A stretch of 64,000 bases of DNA from Paramecium sonneborni (taxonomy: Eukaryota > Ciliophora > Oligohymenophorea > Peniculida > Parameciidae): the NCBI GenBank assembly GCA_905182985.1, contig CAJJDN010000057.1, forward strand, positions 4,417 to 68,416, read 5' to 3'. This document shows, piece by piece, positions 50,477-63,127 of this stretch. The notes under the pieces were generated by a model. The model was not told where the DNA came from. It made no database searches and saw only the letters and a list, made by a program, of their open reading frames with translations. A program made the position numbers and the translations under genes. Positions within the stretch are counted from its first letter, which is position 1, and every line of letters begins with the position of its first letter.

Positions 50477-51501
50477 ATGAGTGATTAGGATTCATCACAC
50501 ATGGCTATTATAATAGTGTTTAGTATATTAATAGGACTTTACTTACTCATTTTGATGATCCTACATTGTTTTGGAAAGTTCAATAATATAATATTCCCAG
50601 CTCCAGCCCCTATGTATCAAGAAAAAGATTTTTAAGATTAGCTTCATTATGCAAGTATTTACAATTAAGATGGTAATTTGGGTAAAACTAAAATAAACGT
50701 AGTTAATGGAAAACCAATTGATTATTCTTAAAATTTAGAAAAAGTCAGAAGTATTCCTTACGTTTATATAAAAAATAAATATTCAGAAACGAATTTATAT
50801 TTGATATATTTTCATGGTAATGCAGAAGACATGTAAATTTAATATTAAATACCTCAAGGTATTCAGCAGCTTTATTTATGGAATATCTTATGAAAATGAT
50901 TAATGCAAATATTTTTGTTATAGAATATCCTGGGTATGGAATATATAAGAATATATAACCTACTTCAAACTTAGTAGAGTAAGATTCATTAGCATTATAT
51001 GATGAAATTAAAATTGAATTCAATTTAAATGATGATTAAATCTATATTTTTGGAAGGTACTATGAATTAATATATAGATCAATTGGTACAGGACCTTCAT
51101 TTTATCTAGCCAGTCAAAGAAATATTAAAGGATTAATAACTATGTCTGCTTATAAATCAATTAGACATATTATAAATGATTTTTGTTATGGATGTGGTTG
51201 CATTTTAAATTTATTTTGTTGTTTACCTAATTTCTTCAGAAATTTAGAAAGATCTTAATAAATAAAATGCCCCATAGTAATGATACATGGATTAGATGAT
51301 CCTTTAATTAAATCCTATCATTCTTAATAAATTTTCTAAAAGTATCTATACAACTATATAGTTAGTCTTCCTTCGAATATTTAGTAATAATCAAAAATAT
51401 ATTTGAAACCAAGAATGACTCATAATGAATATGATATTGAAGATGATATTGCAAAATCAATATTAGAAGGTTTTATTGATTTAAAATAAAAGAGATATTG
51501 A
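50477..51501 (+). CDS. membrane-anchored alpha/beta hydrolase, copy 1
   Basis: 325 residues after removing introns of 26 and 21 nt. One N-terminal helix (AIIIVFSILIGLYLLILMI) anchors the protein. The hydrolase core shows YLIYFHGNAEDM (oxyanion region), IFVIEYPGYGIY, the nucleophile elbow FGRSIGTGPSFYLASQ with catalytic Ser, IHGLDDPLI with the Asp and RMTHNEY with the His. The HGNAED and GRSIGTG motifs are those of ABHD13/ABHD17-type enzymes, of which ABHD17 removes palmitate from proteins. A Cys-rich stretch (CYGCGC and LFCCLP) near the middle might be palmitoylated. A second copy follows in tandem after 76 bp. Confidence 0.88.
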
Positions 51502-51577
51502 TTATTGTTTTTTTACAGTAATTCTATTAGAATTTTTACTTTATATCCTAAATTTTTTTCATAAATATAATAGAATA

Positions 51578-52641
51578 ATGAATAAATATTAAATTTTATG
51601 GATATGCCTTCTATTAATAATATTAGCATTCTTAGCCTTGATACTTTTTATAATTTCACCTAATAAATGTTCCTCATTTATTAAAAAAATAAAATGTTAT
51701 TCTGGAAGTCTTCTAGATAAACTAATATTTCCAGCAAGATCTTGCAACAAATACTAATATATTAATGAAAAGGATATAAATTACTTTAATGTAGTGAAAA
51801 AAAATGAAAAATTAGGTATGAATTATTTCAATAGTAGAACAAGAGATTTAAAACTAAAATTGCTCAAGTTTAGAATGTAAAAGAACTGTTCCTTATGCTT
51901 TTCTTTAAAATGAGAAATTTAAAAATACAAAAAACTATGTAATTTATTTTCATGGAAATGGAGAAACAATGTAAATGATTGATTATATTAAAAAAGTGAT
52001 GAAGCATCAGAATTTGTTAAATTGCTTATGAACTAATTAAAATTTCATGCTTTTTTAATAGAGTATCCTTAATATGGTATATATAATCATGATGTGACGA
52101 ATGCCTAAATAATTTTAGAAGATTCTATTCAAGCATATAATAGAATAAAAGAAGAATATAAATTAGAGGATTCTTAAATTTTAATATTTGGAAGGTAAAA
52201 TTTATTTAAAAGAAATAGATCAATAGGAACAGGACCAGCTATATATGTTGCATCTTAAGTTTAATGTAAAGGCTTGATTGTTATATCTGCTTACCGATCT
52301 ATAATATAATAAGTTAGAGGAATGCTCTTTGGAATAGGTTTTCTAGTCAGTAAATTTATGGAGGAAAGGTTTAATAATGAGGAAAGAATATCAAATATTC
52401 AATGTCCTACATTATATATTCATGGTCTTCTTGATACTCTTATTCCTCATACTCATTCAATTTTTCTAAATAAAAAGTAAATTTTAAATTTCATTAAAGA
52501 TAGCAAAATTCACATCCAGAATCTTAAGTGAAATTAGAAACATTTGCTGGAATGAATCATAATAACATATCTCAATTCACATATGAAATTTCAGAAAAAA
52601 TTGGATTTTTTTTTGAAGAACTAAATAAAAGTTCTCATTGA
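51578..52641 (+). CDS. membrane-anchored alpha/beta hydrolase, copy 2
   Basis: 322 residues after removing four introns (22, 26, 24 and 23 nt). It has the same plan as the gene before it: N-terminal helix (LLLIILAFLALILFIIS), YVIYFHGNGETM, FLIEYPQYGIY (Gln, encoded by TAA, where copy 1 has Gly), FGRSIGTGPAIYVASQ with the catalytic Ser, IHGLLDTLIPH with the Asp and AGMNHNN with the His. The introns after HGN-(A/G)-E-(D/T)-M and inside GRSIG lie at identical positions in both copies; two further introns are private to this copy. Sequence identity outside the motifs is low, so the tandem duplication is old. Confidence 0.87.
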
Positions 52642-52693
52642 ATAATCTATATATGATTATTGCTTAAATGGAAATATATAACTAATTAAAAAA

Positions 52694-53585
52694 TCATTAT
52701 TAATCTTCATCACTATTTACTTACTCTTCTGCTTCTTAAATTAATTAATTCCAATTTGTTTCTCCTACTTCAGATTGAAATTATTATTTTTTTAAAATAT
52801 CTTCTTATTATATTAACTCCCCTTTTAAAATTCTTTTTAAGAAATCTCTTTCTTCATGTAAAATCTTTTTAACTATTTTATATTTTAATGATTATACTTT
52901 TTTAAAACATTTCTTTTTCTTTAATATTTACTACATTATCTGGTTTTTCTTCTTCTATAACTTCTATAATTTCTTAAGGTTGCCATTATTTCTTTTCTTA
53001 TTCAAAATCAACTTCATCAACTTTTAATTTATAAGTAGGACTCATGAGATGTTATTATAATTCTTTGATATTTTCTTAAGCATCTTCTAAAATAGTTAAA
53101 TTTGTAGTTGTTGCTTTTTCAACATTTATTCTTTCTTTAGATTATAAAAATCTTCTTCTTTTATCATTAAATTCATCTTTATCTAACATTAAACCAAGTT
53201 TAAATATGCATTTGTTTTTTAATTCATCATCTTCTCCAATCACTTCTTCAACTTTTGCTAATCCATTTGTACCATGTGGACTTAATGATGCCCTTCTTTT
53301 TTAGTATTTTTCTGTCCTTTTTAATCTTGGAGGAATTCTTTCTCTAAATTCATTATTATCGTTTGGCATCTAGATGTGTGGTAAACGACTCATCTAAAAT
53401 TATTTTATAATATTTCTTACTAAATAATCTTCAATATCTTCTGATACTTCTGTCACAGAACCTAAAGCAAAGGAGCAACTTCTATTTGCACTTTTTTTAC
53501 TTTTCCTAGATTTTTTATCTATTCCAAAATCACTAAAACATTCTTAAGATCCTTTCCTTGAACTAGATGATGATGATGAACTCAT
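52694..53585 (-). CDS. Ser-rich coiled-coil protein, unknown
   Basis: 288 residues after removing one 25-nt intron. It starts with eight Ser and basic residues (MSSSSSSSSRKGSQE) and has a basic patch KKSRKSKKSANRS. A conserved-looking block follows: FKLGLMLDKDEFNDKRRRF, SKERINVEKATTTNL and EDAQENIKELQQH. The C-terminus is helical and acidic, ending VNSDEDQQ. The Ser run is encoded by TCA/AGT repeats and may vary in length. No family is recognised. The gene converges with the hydrolase tandem. Confidence 0.65.
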
Positions 53586-54490
53586 ACTAATACAATTTAT
53601 TTATATCTTACCTTGTACTACTTGTAAAGAATTGAGTATCCATGACAAAATAATTAAAATATTGACAAATATAAATGCCAACAAAATTACATAAAAACTT
53701 AACTTCATTATCAATTCTCAAAATCTAATTTATTTTTTATGACGCATTTTTATTCTAAATTCTAAATTCAATTTTAACTATTTATTTTTCTTATTTAATT
53801 GTCCAAACTAATTTTGCTTCAAAAACTATTTATTTTATATTTCTACATACTGATTTATAATTTAAATTGCAAAAAGTCACAAATCTTATCCTAAAATAAA
53901 AAAAATCACCATTTTCTCATTCAATCTTATTTAAAACTTAATATTATATAAGGCATGATAATTTATCAAATTTTGAATTAGATAAATATAAATTTAATTT
54001 ATGATATTTACCCAAACATTTTATAAAGCTACTAAGATTAAATATTATTAAATTTTCATGGTTTTGTAGATCTTGAAAATTACAGCATAAATTTTTAAAT
54101 TTTAAATAGCCATTATTTGCAATAAATAATAGTAATTTATTAAGGCAGATAAATATTTAATTATTCACTTAATAAATATATTCAGTTTATTATTTTGAAT
54201 TAATTTTCGTTTTAAATTACAAAATAATTTCTTGGGTGTTTGTGGTTATTTTAAAATAATTTTCTAAATGTAAACATTTTAAAAAGACTATGCTATTGGA
54301 AAAATTTGATTATATTAAGGATAAATTTATTTATATATTAACTCTATTTTCCTCTTATATTAATTTATCTCACATCAATTAAAATAATATATATAAATCT
54401 CCTAGTCTTATGATAGATAATCTTAAGGGTTATTTTTACATCTACTCATAACCATATACGAACATTCATCAACACACAAAAGTAACAAAT
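53586..54490. other. long AT-rich intergenic region
   Basis: About 900 bp between divergent genes, unusually long for this gene-dense sequence. I see no coding frame, RNA gene or clear repeat. It would contain the promoter of the pseudo-histidine-kinase pair. Confidence 0.45.
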
Positions 54491-57400
54491 ATGATTTCTA
54501 TTTACCAACTTTTTGATATGATTATCACAACATTAGATGCATGCATATAAAATGTAGATGGTACAAGAAGAATTTTAATAGCAAGAATTATTGTATATAT
54601 AATATATATCTTTTAGGTTTAAGCAGGATTACTGATACTATTTTGGTTGATTTTTAACTGTTTAAGAAAATTAAAAAATGGGTTTCTAAATGTTGCTACA
54701 TTTATATATTTTATTTCACTTTTTATTTGCTGGACTGAAACTGACTATTATTTATTTTATGAATAGATGAAACCCTATACAAGTTATACAGCTGAAATTT
54801 ATACCTTGTTATTAGCATTAGTGATATTGCAAGAATCTTAAGTTTGTTAAACAATATCTCTATTATTTTCGTTATTCTACTCTCTTTTTCGGTATAAATA
54901 TATTATAAAATATAGAATCTAACTATTCTAAAATAAAATTGATATTCTTTCTTCAATTAGGATAGTTTTAATACATGTCAGCTTTTAAATATTTTTGTTG
55001 TCATTACCATAGCAGAAGTAGAAATTAAATAATTAACTTGTATTCTTGGGTTAGCAGTCTAAAAATTATGTTCCAATTCATAGTAATAGATAATCATAAA
55101 TAAATTAATAATTGAGACTTTCTACGTATATAAATCAACAAGATTTTGATTAAAAATAAAGATTAAAGAATAATATTAAAGAAAATGAAGTTGCAGAATC
55201 TGAAGAAAATAGATTAGATGTAGAGAGGTAAAATTTAGATTAATTCTATGAAAATGTGTTAAATAATATATAAATAGGAATATTTATTCTAGATAATTTG
55301 TAAAGTTCAGTTAGATCTATAAATCCTTATATGTCACATTTAGTATTAAAGGATGATTAATTAAGTGATGAATTTCTAAATTATGAAATGTTTGATTTTG
55401 GTATTGCCTTTGAGGACAATTTAACAGTTTTGCCAAAGTTCCATAGAAGTAAAGATATTGGAAATTTTGTTAAATTTATGCAAACTCTTGAGTAAGAATA
55501 TTTTTTATTATTATTGTGCTAAGAGTATAAATTATGAAAATGGAAATATCGGATTGAAGGAGGTTCAATTTTTTCATAAGTCCATGAAAATGAAAACACT
55601 GATTGAACATTTATTACCTTTTCAGCATTTTAAATTCAATTAATGTTAAAATTTAATTGATTTTTCTCTAAAAATATATCTTAAAAAAGGTATTTTATAT
55701 TATAATATATAATATTCAGATAATCTTTATACATGTGTAGTTTTATCCCCAATATTATCAAGACACAGACCTTAATTAATCTTATTTGTATCAGATTTAA
55801 CAGATGAACCATTTATGACACAATTAAATTAATTTAATTAGAATAGTGATTTATTGGTTTCAGATATATCTTAGAAAATTAAGTAACCATTAAATTGTAC
55901 AATATCAATGTTGGAAATTACAATTGTATATTATTATATAATAATTAATTAGCATTCTGTTCCATTTGAAATTTAGGAGAAGTATTTAAATCCAGCTCTT
56001 GCAGGTTGTAAATTATTGATCAGTACAGCAAATGATATACTTGATTATGTTACAATAAGAAAAAAAGGTAAATTAGAATTATGTTAAATGGATGTTCATA
56101 TAAGGTATGTTTAATAAATAAAATTAGGGAATTTATATCTGATTCAATAAATATAATAAAATCATAAGCATTATTTAGAGGATTGTAGATACAAGTTAAT
56201 ATTCGACATAATGTGCCTGCATTTTTTAGAACTGATCCAAATAGATTGAGATAAATATTATTAAATCTTTTAGTAAGTTCTATTCAAGCTACTATAAATG
56301 GAACAATTGTTGTATCAGCAACCAAATCTACATTAATGTAGGATCATATTGAACTTACTATTAAAGTATAAGCATCAGAAATCAATTAATCTGTTTTAAA
56401 AACTATTGATAAAACTGTAAGATTTTTTAAATCTTAAAATTTATTGGCATCAACTATGATAGATTTAGCAAATGCTGGTCGTAAATATAGTCAATCAATT
56501 TTAATAGCATTTTGTTTATCATTAAGTATTTCAACAATTCCTTTTGAATATCATTATGAGAAGAATATAGATCATGAAGAGTTTTATTTTATAATTTAAA
56601 TTTAAAACAAAAATCCAAACTTTTCATAACAATTAAATTTTAAAAGATAATCTGCTCTTAGTATTCAATAATAGAGTTTTAAATAATCATTTTAAATTGA
56701 TTAAGGGTTTAAAAGGCATTAATCATCGCGATAAAGTTTATTTGATAAAGCAAGCATATCAATTTAAGGATAATTAGAGAAATAGAAATTGAAATAGTAA
56801 TAATAATAATAATAACAGAAATTACAATCTTAATCTTAAGTATTGGTTACTTAACCTTAAAGAAAAGAATCAGCCTTTAAATTATCGACATCTTTTGGTT
56901 AATAAAATTAATCTCGTTTTATAGTACCACGAACATCTTAAGGAGATATTGATGTTGATTTTTTACCTACTTTTAAAACAATAAAGTCATAGGATCAAAG
57001 TAAAAAGATTAAATAAATGCTTTCTCATTCTAAATCAGATATATCGATAGTTTCAGAGTAGGAATCAAAAGAATCAAAAGGTGAAAATGAAAGTTCTCAT
57101 AATAGTTTAGATGTAGGAAAGCAATTAGATTAATTTTTATATAAATAAACAAATGAAAGTGGATAGATAAATGAAAATGGTTCTCCTTTGGTAGTGATGT
57201 AATAATCAATTGCATATACATACAATAATAATGTTACACCAAGTAGAAGAGATTCAATTTTAACATTTGGTGGTAGATCAAGTATGTTTTCATCAATGAG
57301 ATATTCAGCTAGTATTATGTAACCAAATGATTTAATTGATTGTTTTGAAAAGATGGAAAGAATTAAACAATAAAAATATACATAAAAATGTTAAGTATTT

Positions 57401-57818
57401 ATATTAATTTAATTTAAAGTGTCCAAGAATATTGATTTGTGAGTAAAATGATTTTGATTTATATGCTGTATCCCATTAATTAGGAAATATTGGAATGAAT
57501 TATGATTACACTATGTAAAGAACTTAAATACATGAGAAACTAAAAACTGCTTATGAGGTAGAGAAATCATGTTGCAAAGGATATCAATTAATATTGATTA
57601 GTGTAGAATTTGTAGATGAAGAATTAGGAGAATAATGTAATTTGATTAAAAATATAAATTCTTAATTCAAAAAGGAAGCTAGAATTATTGGATTAATAGG
57701 ATTTCATGATGATGAAAATAGGATGGCAATTAAGAAACTACCATTTCATGATTTTCTATCAAAACCTTTAATGATAGATGCTTTATTGTTTATACTAGCA
57801 AAATGGGTCAAATTGTGA
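54491..57818 (+). CDS. membrane pseudo-hybrid histidine kinase, copy 1
   Basis: Six introns (24, 34, 30, 27, 23 and 25 nt) leave an exact 1054-residue frame. Four hydrophobic segments lie in residues 35-190 (e.g. LLILFWLIFNCL, VATFIYFISLFICW). A PAS-like stretch NNIQIGIFILDN follows. The dimerisation helix reads ISQKIKQPLNCTISMLE, matching S-H-E-x-R-T-P-L-N but with Gln for the phospho-acceptor His. The ATPase-like domain has RLRQILLNLLVSSIQ with Ser for the N-box Asn and lacks DxGxG and GLGL boxes. A Gln/Ser-rich linker of about 250 residues (eight Gln in a row) leads to a receiver-like domain, PRILICEQNDFDLYAV, LILISVEFVDEEL (Ser for the phospho-Asp) and LSKPLMIDALLF (Lys kept). The fold looks kept and the chemistry lost; a scaffold or sensor role is inferred. 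Confidence 0.85.
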
Positions 57819-57924
57819 TTGTTAAATTAATAAATAATTTATATAGTAATATATGCTCATGATATCAAATTACTTTAAGTTAAACACTGATACATATTAG
57901 CACTTTATTTTATGGAAATCAACG

Positions 57925-60900
57925 ATGACCATTGTATCCTTGTATTAGTGTTTCGATATTGTGTTAACCATTTCTTCAGCTTTGAATTATGAGATTGAAG
58001 GACAAAAACTAGTTTTTATTTATCGCATCATGGTAATGCAATTAATTAATATCTTAGATCTAAGTATTTTTAATCATTGCTTTTCATATTGCAATGAATA
58101 AGATGAAGAGAGAAACTGCTTTTTTAATTAATATAATCACATTGCTTAAATATTTCAGTCTAATTATTTTATGGTGTGAAACTAATTATGATTTAGTTTT
58201 TACAAATGAATATGAGTAAAGAAGTTATTCTTTTGAAATTTATGGAATTATGATATTGTTTCTAATTGCCATTGAATCATAACTTTGTAGAACACTTATA
58301 ATCATTTTTTCTCTCTTTTATTCTCTTCTAAGGTATAATTTAAAACATTAACTTTAGATTTCCTTCATTTACTAATAACCTCGAAACAATTGGATCTATA
58401 AGAATCATTTTTGGACATGTTATAATCTAATCTTTATCACTCTATCACTTATATCAAACTTAAAACTCTAATGAAGCATTCATTTCTAGAAATTTAACTC
58501 CTTTGCTTACTTAAAGAGCGATTCATACTAATACTTAAAGAGAAGTAACTGAACCACAAAAATAAAAAAATAACATACAAGATTTACAAAATGATGAATT
58601 CGAAAATCTCAACAATTTAAAACAGTTAGAAGAACAGTATGAATTACTATTAATTAATTTTTAATGTGGAATCTATATTTTTGAAAATGCTTAGTAACCT
58701 ATGAGAATTATTAATTCATTCATGTCCCATATTGTTTTAATCAATGAATTATTAAATCCAGAGTTGACCCAACTTGAATTATATGATTTTGGTTTACTTT
58801 AAGAAGAATCATGTACCATTTTACCAAGTTTTCATCGAAGTAAAGACATCAGTAATTTTATCAAATTCACTTAAACCCTTGAGTATTAATATAACAATAT
58901 ATTTGAACTTAGAATATATAATTTGAAAATTTATAAACTGAAGAAAAAAAAGAAATTCAATTTTTTTGTAGAAAAATGTAAGTACAAACCTTAATAGAAC
59001 ATTTGCTTGCTTTTTAACATATAAAATTTAATTTAACAAACTTTGCTTTAGATTTTTCATTAAAAATTTATTTAAAAAAAGGTTATTCTTAAAATAATAT
59101 TTTATAGATAAACTTTACACTCAACTCATTTTAAATCCTGTAATCATCTAAAACAAACCTTAGATTATATTATACATAAATGATTTAACTGAAGAACCAT
59201 TTATTCTATAACTTTAATAGTATCTAAAAAATAGCGATGACATAATTCAAACTATATCCTAAAAAATTAAAGAACCTTTAAATTGTACATTATCAATGTT
59301 AGAATTAGTTTAAGTAATTAATTTATATTATTTTAAAATAGAAAGAAGTTAATTTAGATCTATAAACTAAATATATAGATCCTGCCTTAGCTGGATGTAA
59401 ATTACTTATAAGTACTGCAAATGACATCTAAGATTATGTTACTTTACATAAAAAAAATAAATTAGATCGTAATTTAATGGATATTCACACAAGAGAATTT
59501 ATTTCAGATTGTTTAAACATCATAAAAGCTTAAGCTATATTTAGAGGATTGAATATATAAGTACATATAAAACAAAATGTTCCTATGTTTTTAAGAACTG
59601 ATCCTAATAGAGTTCGATAAATTTTATTGAATTTGTTAAGTAATAATATAATTAACTTTAGTAAAATCTATCTAAGTTACTATTAATGGAAGTATAGAAA
59701 TTTCTTGTTAAAAATCACCTTTGTTGGTTGATCACATTGAAATAATAATAAAAGTTATGGCTCAAAGTATTAATGAAGGGATTCTAGATGATGTTGAATA
59801 AACATTAAAACATCTAAAATAATAGACTTTAGTTAGTAAATAAGTAATAGACATTGTTGCAACATCAAAACAATATTCTTTTTCTATCATTACAGCATTT
59901 TATATATCTTTAGCTGTTGCTATTATGCCTTTTGAATTTAATTCTATAAAAACTGATGATGGTACTTAGTTTTATTTTATTTTATTGATTAAAAATGAAA
60001 ATCCAAATTTTAATAAGTAACTATCATAAAAAAGATAATCTGCATTAATTGCAAATAAATCTCAATATCATTAAGTATTTGGTTAAAGTAGCTAATTTAA
60101 AAGGCATTAATCATAACGATTAACAGAAATAAGTAGAATTTAAGTATAAGAAAAATTAAAAAAAATGAAAAGAGAATCTTAAGAAGAAACAATTTCAGGA
60201 AAAATGGATACATAATTACCATAATTTGGATAGTCTGAACAATCTGATAATTTATAACCTGTAAAATCTTACTCTGTTTCTTAAATCTCAGAATAGGATG
60301 ACTCATAATAGAGTTCCTCATCATAAGATTCAAAGGATGAAATGGTAAAGGCAGAATTTGATGGTGATATTTAATCAAGTAAATCATCACTTTAAATAAA
60401 TGAAAAAATTGAGAAAATAGATAAATAGAAAAAACCTTCTTAATTTCTTGAAACTATGATACGTGTTAAAGAACCTCAAGCAAGAAAAATATCTGTTAGT
60501 ATAATCTAATCAAGACTCACTCCATAAGTATCATAATAAGTTTAATCAAATTAAAGAGATTCATTACTTACTTTTGGAGGACGTTCATCTGTTTATAATT
60601 CAATGAGAGTTTCTTCAGTAAATTTAGGTCCAAATGAATTACTAGATTGTTTTGAGAAAATGGAGAGAATTAAATAATAGTAATTTATTTATAAATGCTA
60701 AGTAAATATGTAAATTTTATTTTAGTGTCCGAAGATTTTAATTTGTGAATAGAATGATTTTGATTTATATGCTATATCTCATTAATTAAGCAACCTCAAA
60801 ATTCCATACATTTATACAATGTAGAGAATGCATATTGTAGATTAACTAAAGAAATAATTTTCATAATTTAAAACCTGTTGTAAAGGGTATCATATAATTT

Positions 60901-61124
60901 TTGTTGGAGTTGAATATCTAAATGATTAATTAAGTTCTGATTGTGCTAATATAAAGGCTGTACTTTCTGAGTATTAAAAGGAAACAAGATTAATAGGATT
61001 AATTGGATTTTAAGATGAAGACAGTAAGATGGCAATAAAGAAGTTAGCATTTCATGATTGTTTGTAAAAACCTATAATGATTGATGCTTTGTTATTCATT
61101 TTAGCTAAATGGGTAAAGTTGTGA
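57925..61124 (+). CDS. membrane pseudo-hybrid histidine kinase, copy 2
   Basis: Tandem paralogue of the preceding gene, starting MTIVSLYQCFDIVLTISS, with seven introns (25, 25, 30, 26, 34, 22, 24 nt). Domain order is the same: membrane helices, PAS-like NFQCGIYIFEN, dimerisation helix ISQKIKEPLNCTLSMLE (again Gln for His), VRQILLNLLIKSIQ, a Ser/Gln-rich linker and a receiver-like domain PKILICEQNDFDLYAI. There the phospho-Asp position is Gly (IIFVGVEYLND) and the conserved Lys is Gln (CLQKPIMIDALL). The spliced length is one base short of a multiple of three. Alignment with copy 1 places the missing base near the A8 run at about 58943-58950, so this is a sequence error or the start of decay. 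Otherwise about 1004 residues. Confidence 0.78.
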
Positions 61125-61274
61125 AACCTTAATCTTTTTTTGATTCTTTATGATATTTGTTATTAAATATTTTCATATGATTCCAATCATAAACTATTGT
61201 TTTTGGATGTAAAAAATAATAGAGAGTAGAATAATATCATGATATATATTAATTAGTTTAAGCTATTAAATTTA

Positions 61275-63106
61275 ATGAAAGCAGTAATTGAAAAAGTTAA
61301 AGGAAATATATCAGTACATAGAATGACTATAAAGGATGTAGTATAAGAAGTTCTGAAGAAGTCTGATCCTGAATTCAATGATGATGAAGAATTGAATGTA
61401 AAAATATGAATAAAATTTATTTTACAGATAATGGTTTAATTGTTAAAGAAATAGCCAACATAAAGAACATAATTGGATGTGGATAAAATTAGATTGTCTT
61501 TCTTTAGATTTAAGTTTTTTTAGGAGTTGGAATAATAAATGGGAGCAGAAATGGTTTCTGGACTATATAAGCAATTGAGTTACGAAATATCATATAGGAG
61601 ATAAACCGTTTTCAATATAGGGGATTTGGGCAAAAAATTTTATATAATTTTGAAAGGAAGTGTTTGGGTATTAGTTTAAAAGAAAGGGTTGTAAGATGGA
61701 TCAGGTCCTACTGAGGAAGATCAAAAATAGGAGTAAGATCTAAAAGATGAAAAAAACAAAGAGATAATGGAAAATGTCAGAAGAAATACAAAGGCTAAAA
61801 GTAAGAAAATGAGGACCTAAGCATTTATTACATAAGTAACATTAGATGATATCTTTGCTACTATGACAGATAATTAATTCTTAGAGACTTAATTTCCTAC
61901 TTTATAAAAGGTCGGTTAAATAAATTCAGGAGAAAGCTTTGGAGAAATAGCTTTAACAAAACAAGTTCCAAGAACAGCAACAATTGTAGCAGCTGAAGAT
62001 ACTCATTTTGCCACAGTGACAAGGGATTAGTTTAATAAATTATTGTCTGCATATTATGAAGCATAATAAAAGATGAATATCGGGTTTCTAAGCAAAGTGG
62101 CAATATTTTCAGACTGGAATGATTAAATGTTAAACTAACTTTACTATCACTTTAAATAAGGAGAGAAAAAATTATTTTAAATAATATACAAAGAAAATGA
62201 AGATGCAAAGTAATCAATTACTAAATTAATTCTAGTTATATTTATTTATTAAAATCAGGAGAAGTTGAATTATCTATTAATATTGATTTAAATTAATCAT
62301 TATAGGCATCAAGCAATCCTGAACTATCTAAATTTTTTATTCAAAATCAACCTAAATTACAATAAGTTAGAATTTCAATTATTACACCTGGATAAATCTT
62401 TGGACATGAAGAAGTATTAGCTGGAATTAAAAGAGAATATAGAGCTATTAGTATAAGTTAAAAAATTGAGTATTTCTAATTGGATAAACAAAGATTTTTG
62501 TAATACTTTTAAAAAGGAGCAGCAATATAAAAATTATAAAAATTTGATTTAAAAAAAATAGGTTAAAGAACTAAATCTCATAATATTATTAAGTAAATAA
62601 GTAAAATTCCTCAGCCTATTGAACATAGAGAGATTCCTTTCATAGAATAAATGTTAAATTAATCTAACCTAAACAATTCTCATTAGAGAATTAAAAATCC
62701 TACATAACCTACAGGTTATTAAATGCTTTAAGGAAATGGCCATATTAATCAAGCACATTATAATTTTAGAAAAAATATTAATTTCCTTTTAGCTAATTTA
62801 AAAGATACAGAATCTTTATCTTTGGACAAAGCATATTTTCAAATGGAAGCTAGCAAAGGTTCTTCAATTAGTATAATTAATAAAGTATCTTTAAAATAGT
62901 TATTTAAGATATTTCCAGCAGCAGCAAGACCAAAATATGTAATACCTGATAGTTAAATTTCGCCAAAAACGATAATTAAGTCTTTGAAGTTACCAAAAAT
63001 TTTAACCAGAGTTGAGAAAGTAATGTTCAATCACGAAAATTCAGATTACTTAGACAGTTTCAAGGCATCATCTATACGAGGATAATCATTAAAAACAATT
63101 ATTTGA
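61275..63106 (+). CDS. cyclic-nucleotide-binding domain protein
   Basis: 591 residues after removing introns of 30 nt (with in-frame TGA) and 26 nt. The first cNMP domain begins VSGLYKQLSYEISYRRQTV and FNIGDLGKKFYIILKGSVW. A charged insert of about 90 residues follows (Lys/Glu/Gln-rich), then the phosphate-binding cassette GESFGEIALTKQVPRTATIV with the conserved Glu and Arg. A second, weaker cNMP-like domain reads YLLKSGEVELSI and PGQIFGHEEVLAGIKREYRA, without a canonical cassette. The C-terminus is Ser/Gln-rich. No kinase, channel or DNA-binding domain is present. It could be a cAMP/cGMP sensor of cilia or cortex; ligand specificity cannot be decided, though the Ala-Thr after the Arg resembles PKA-type sites. 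Confidence 0.85.
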
Positions 63107-63127
63107 TACTCATTTATCTTTATTAAT

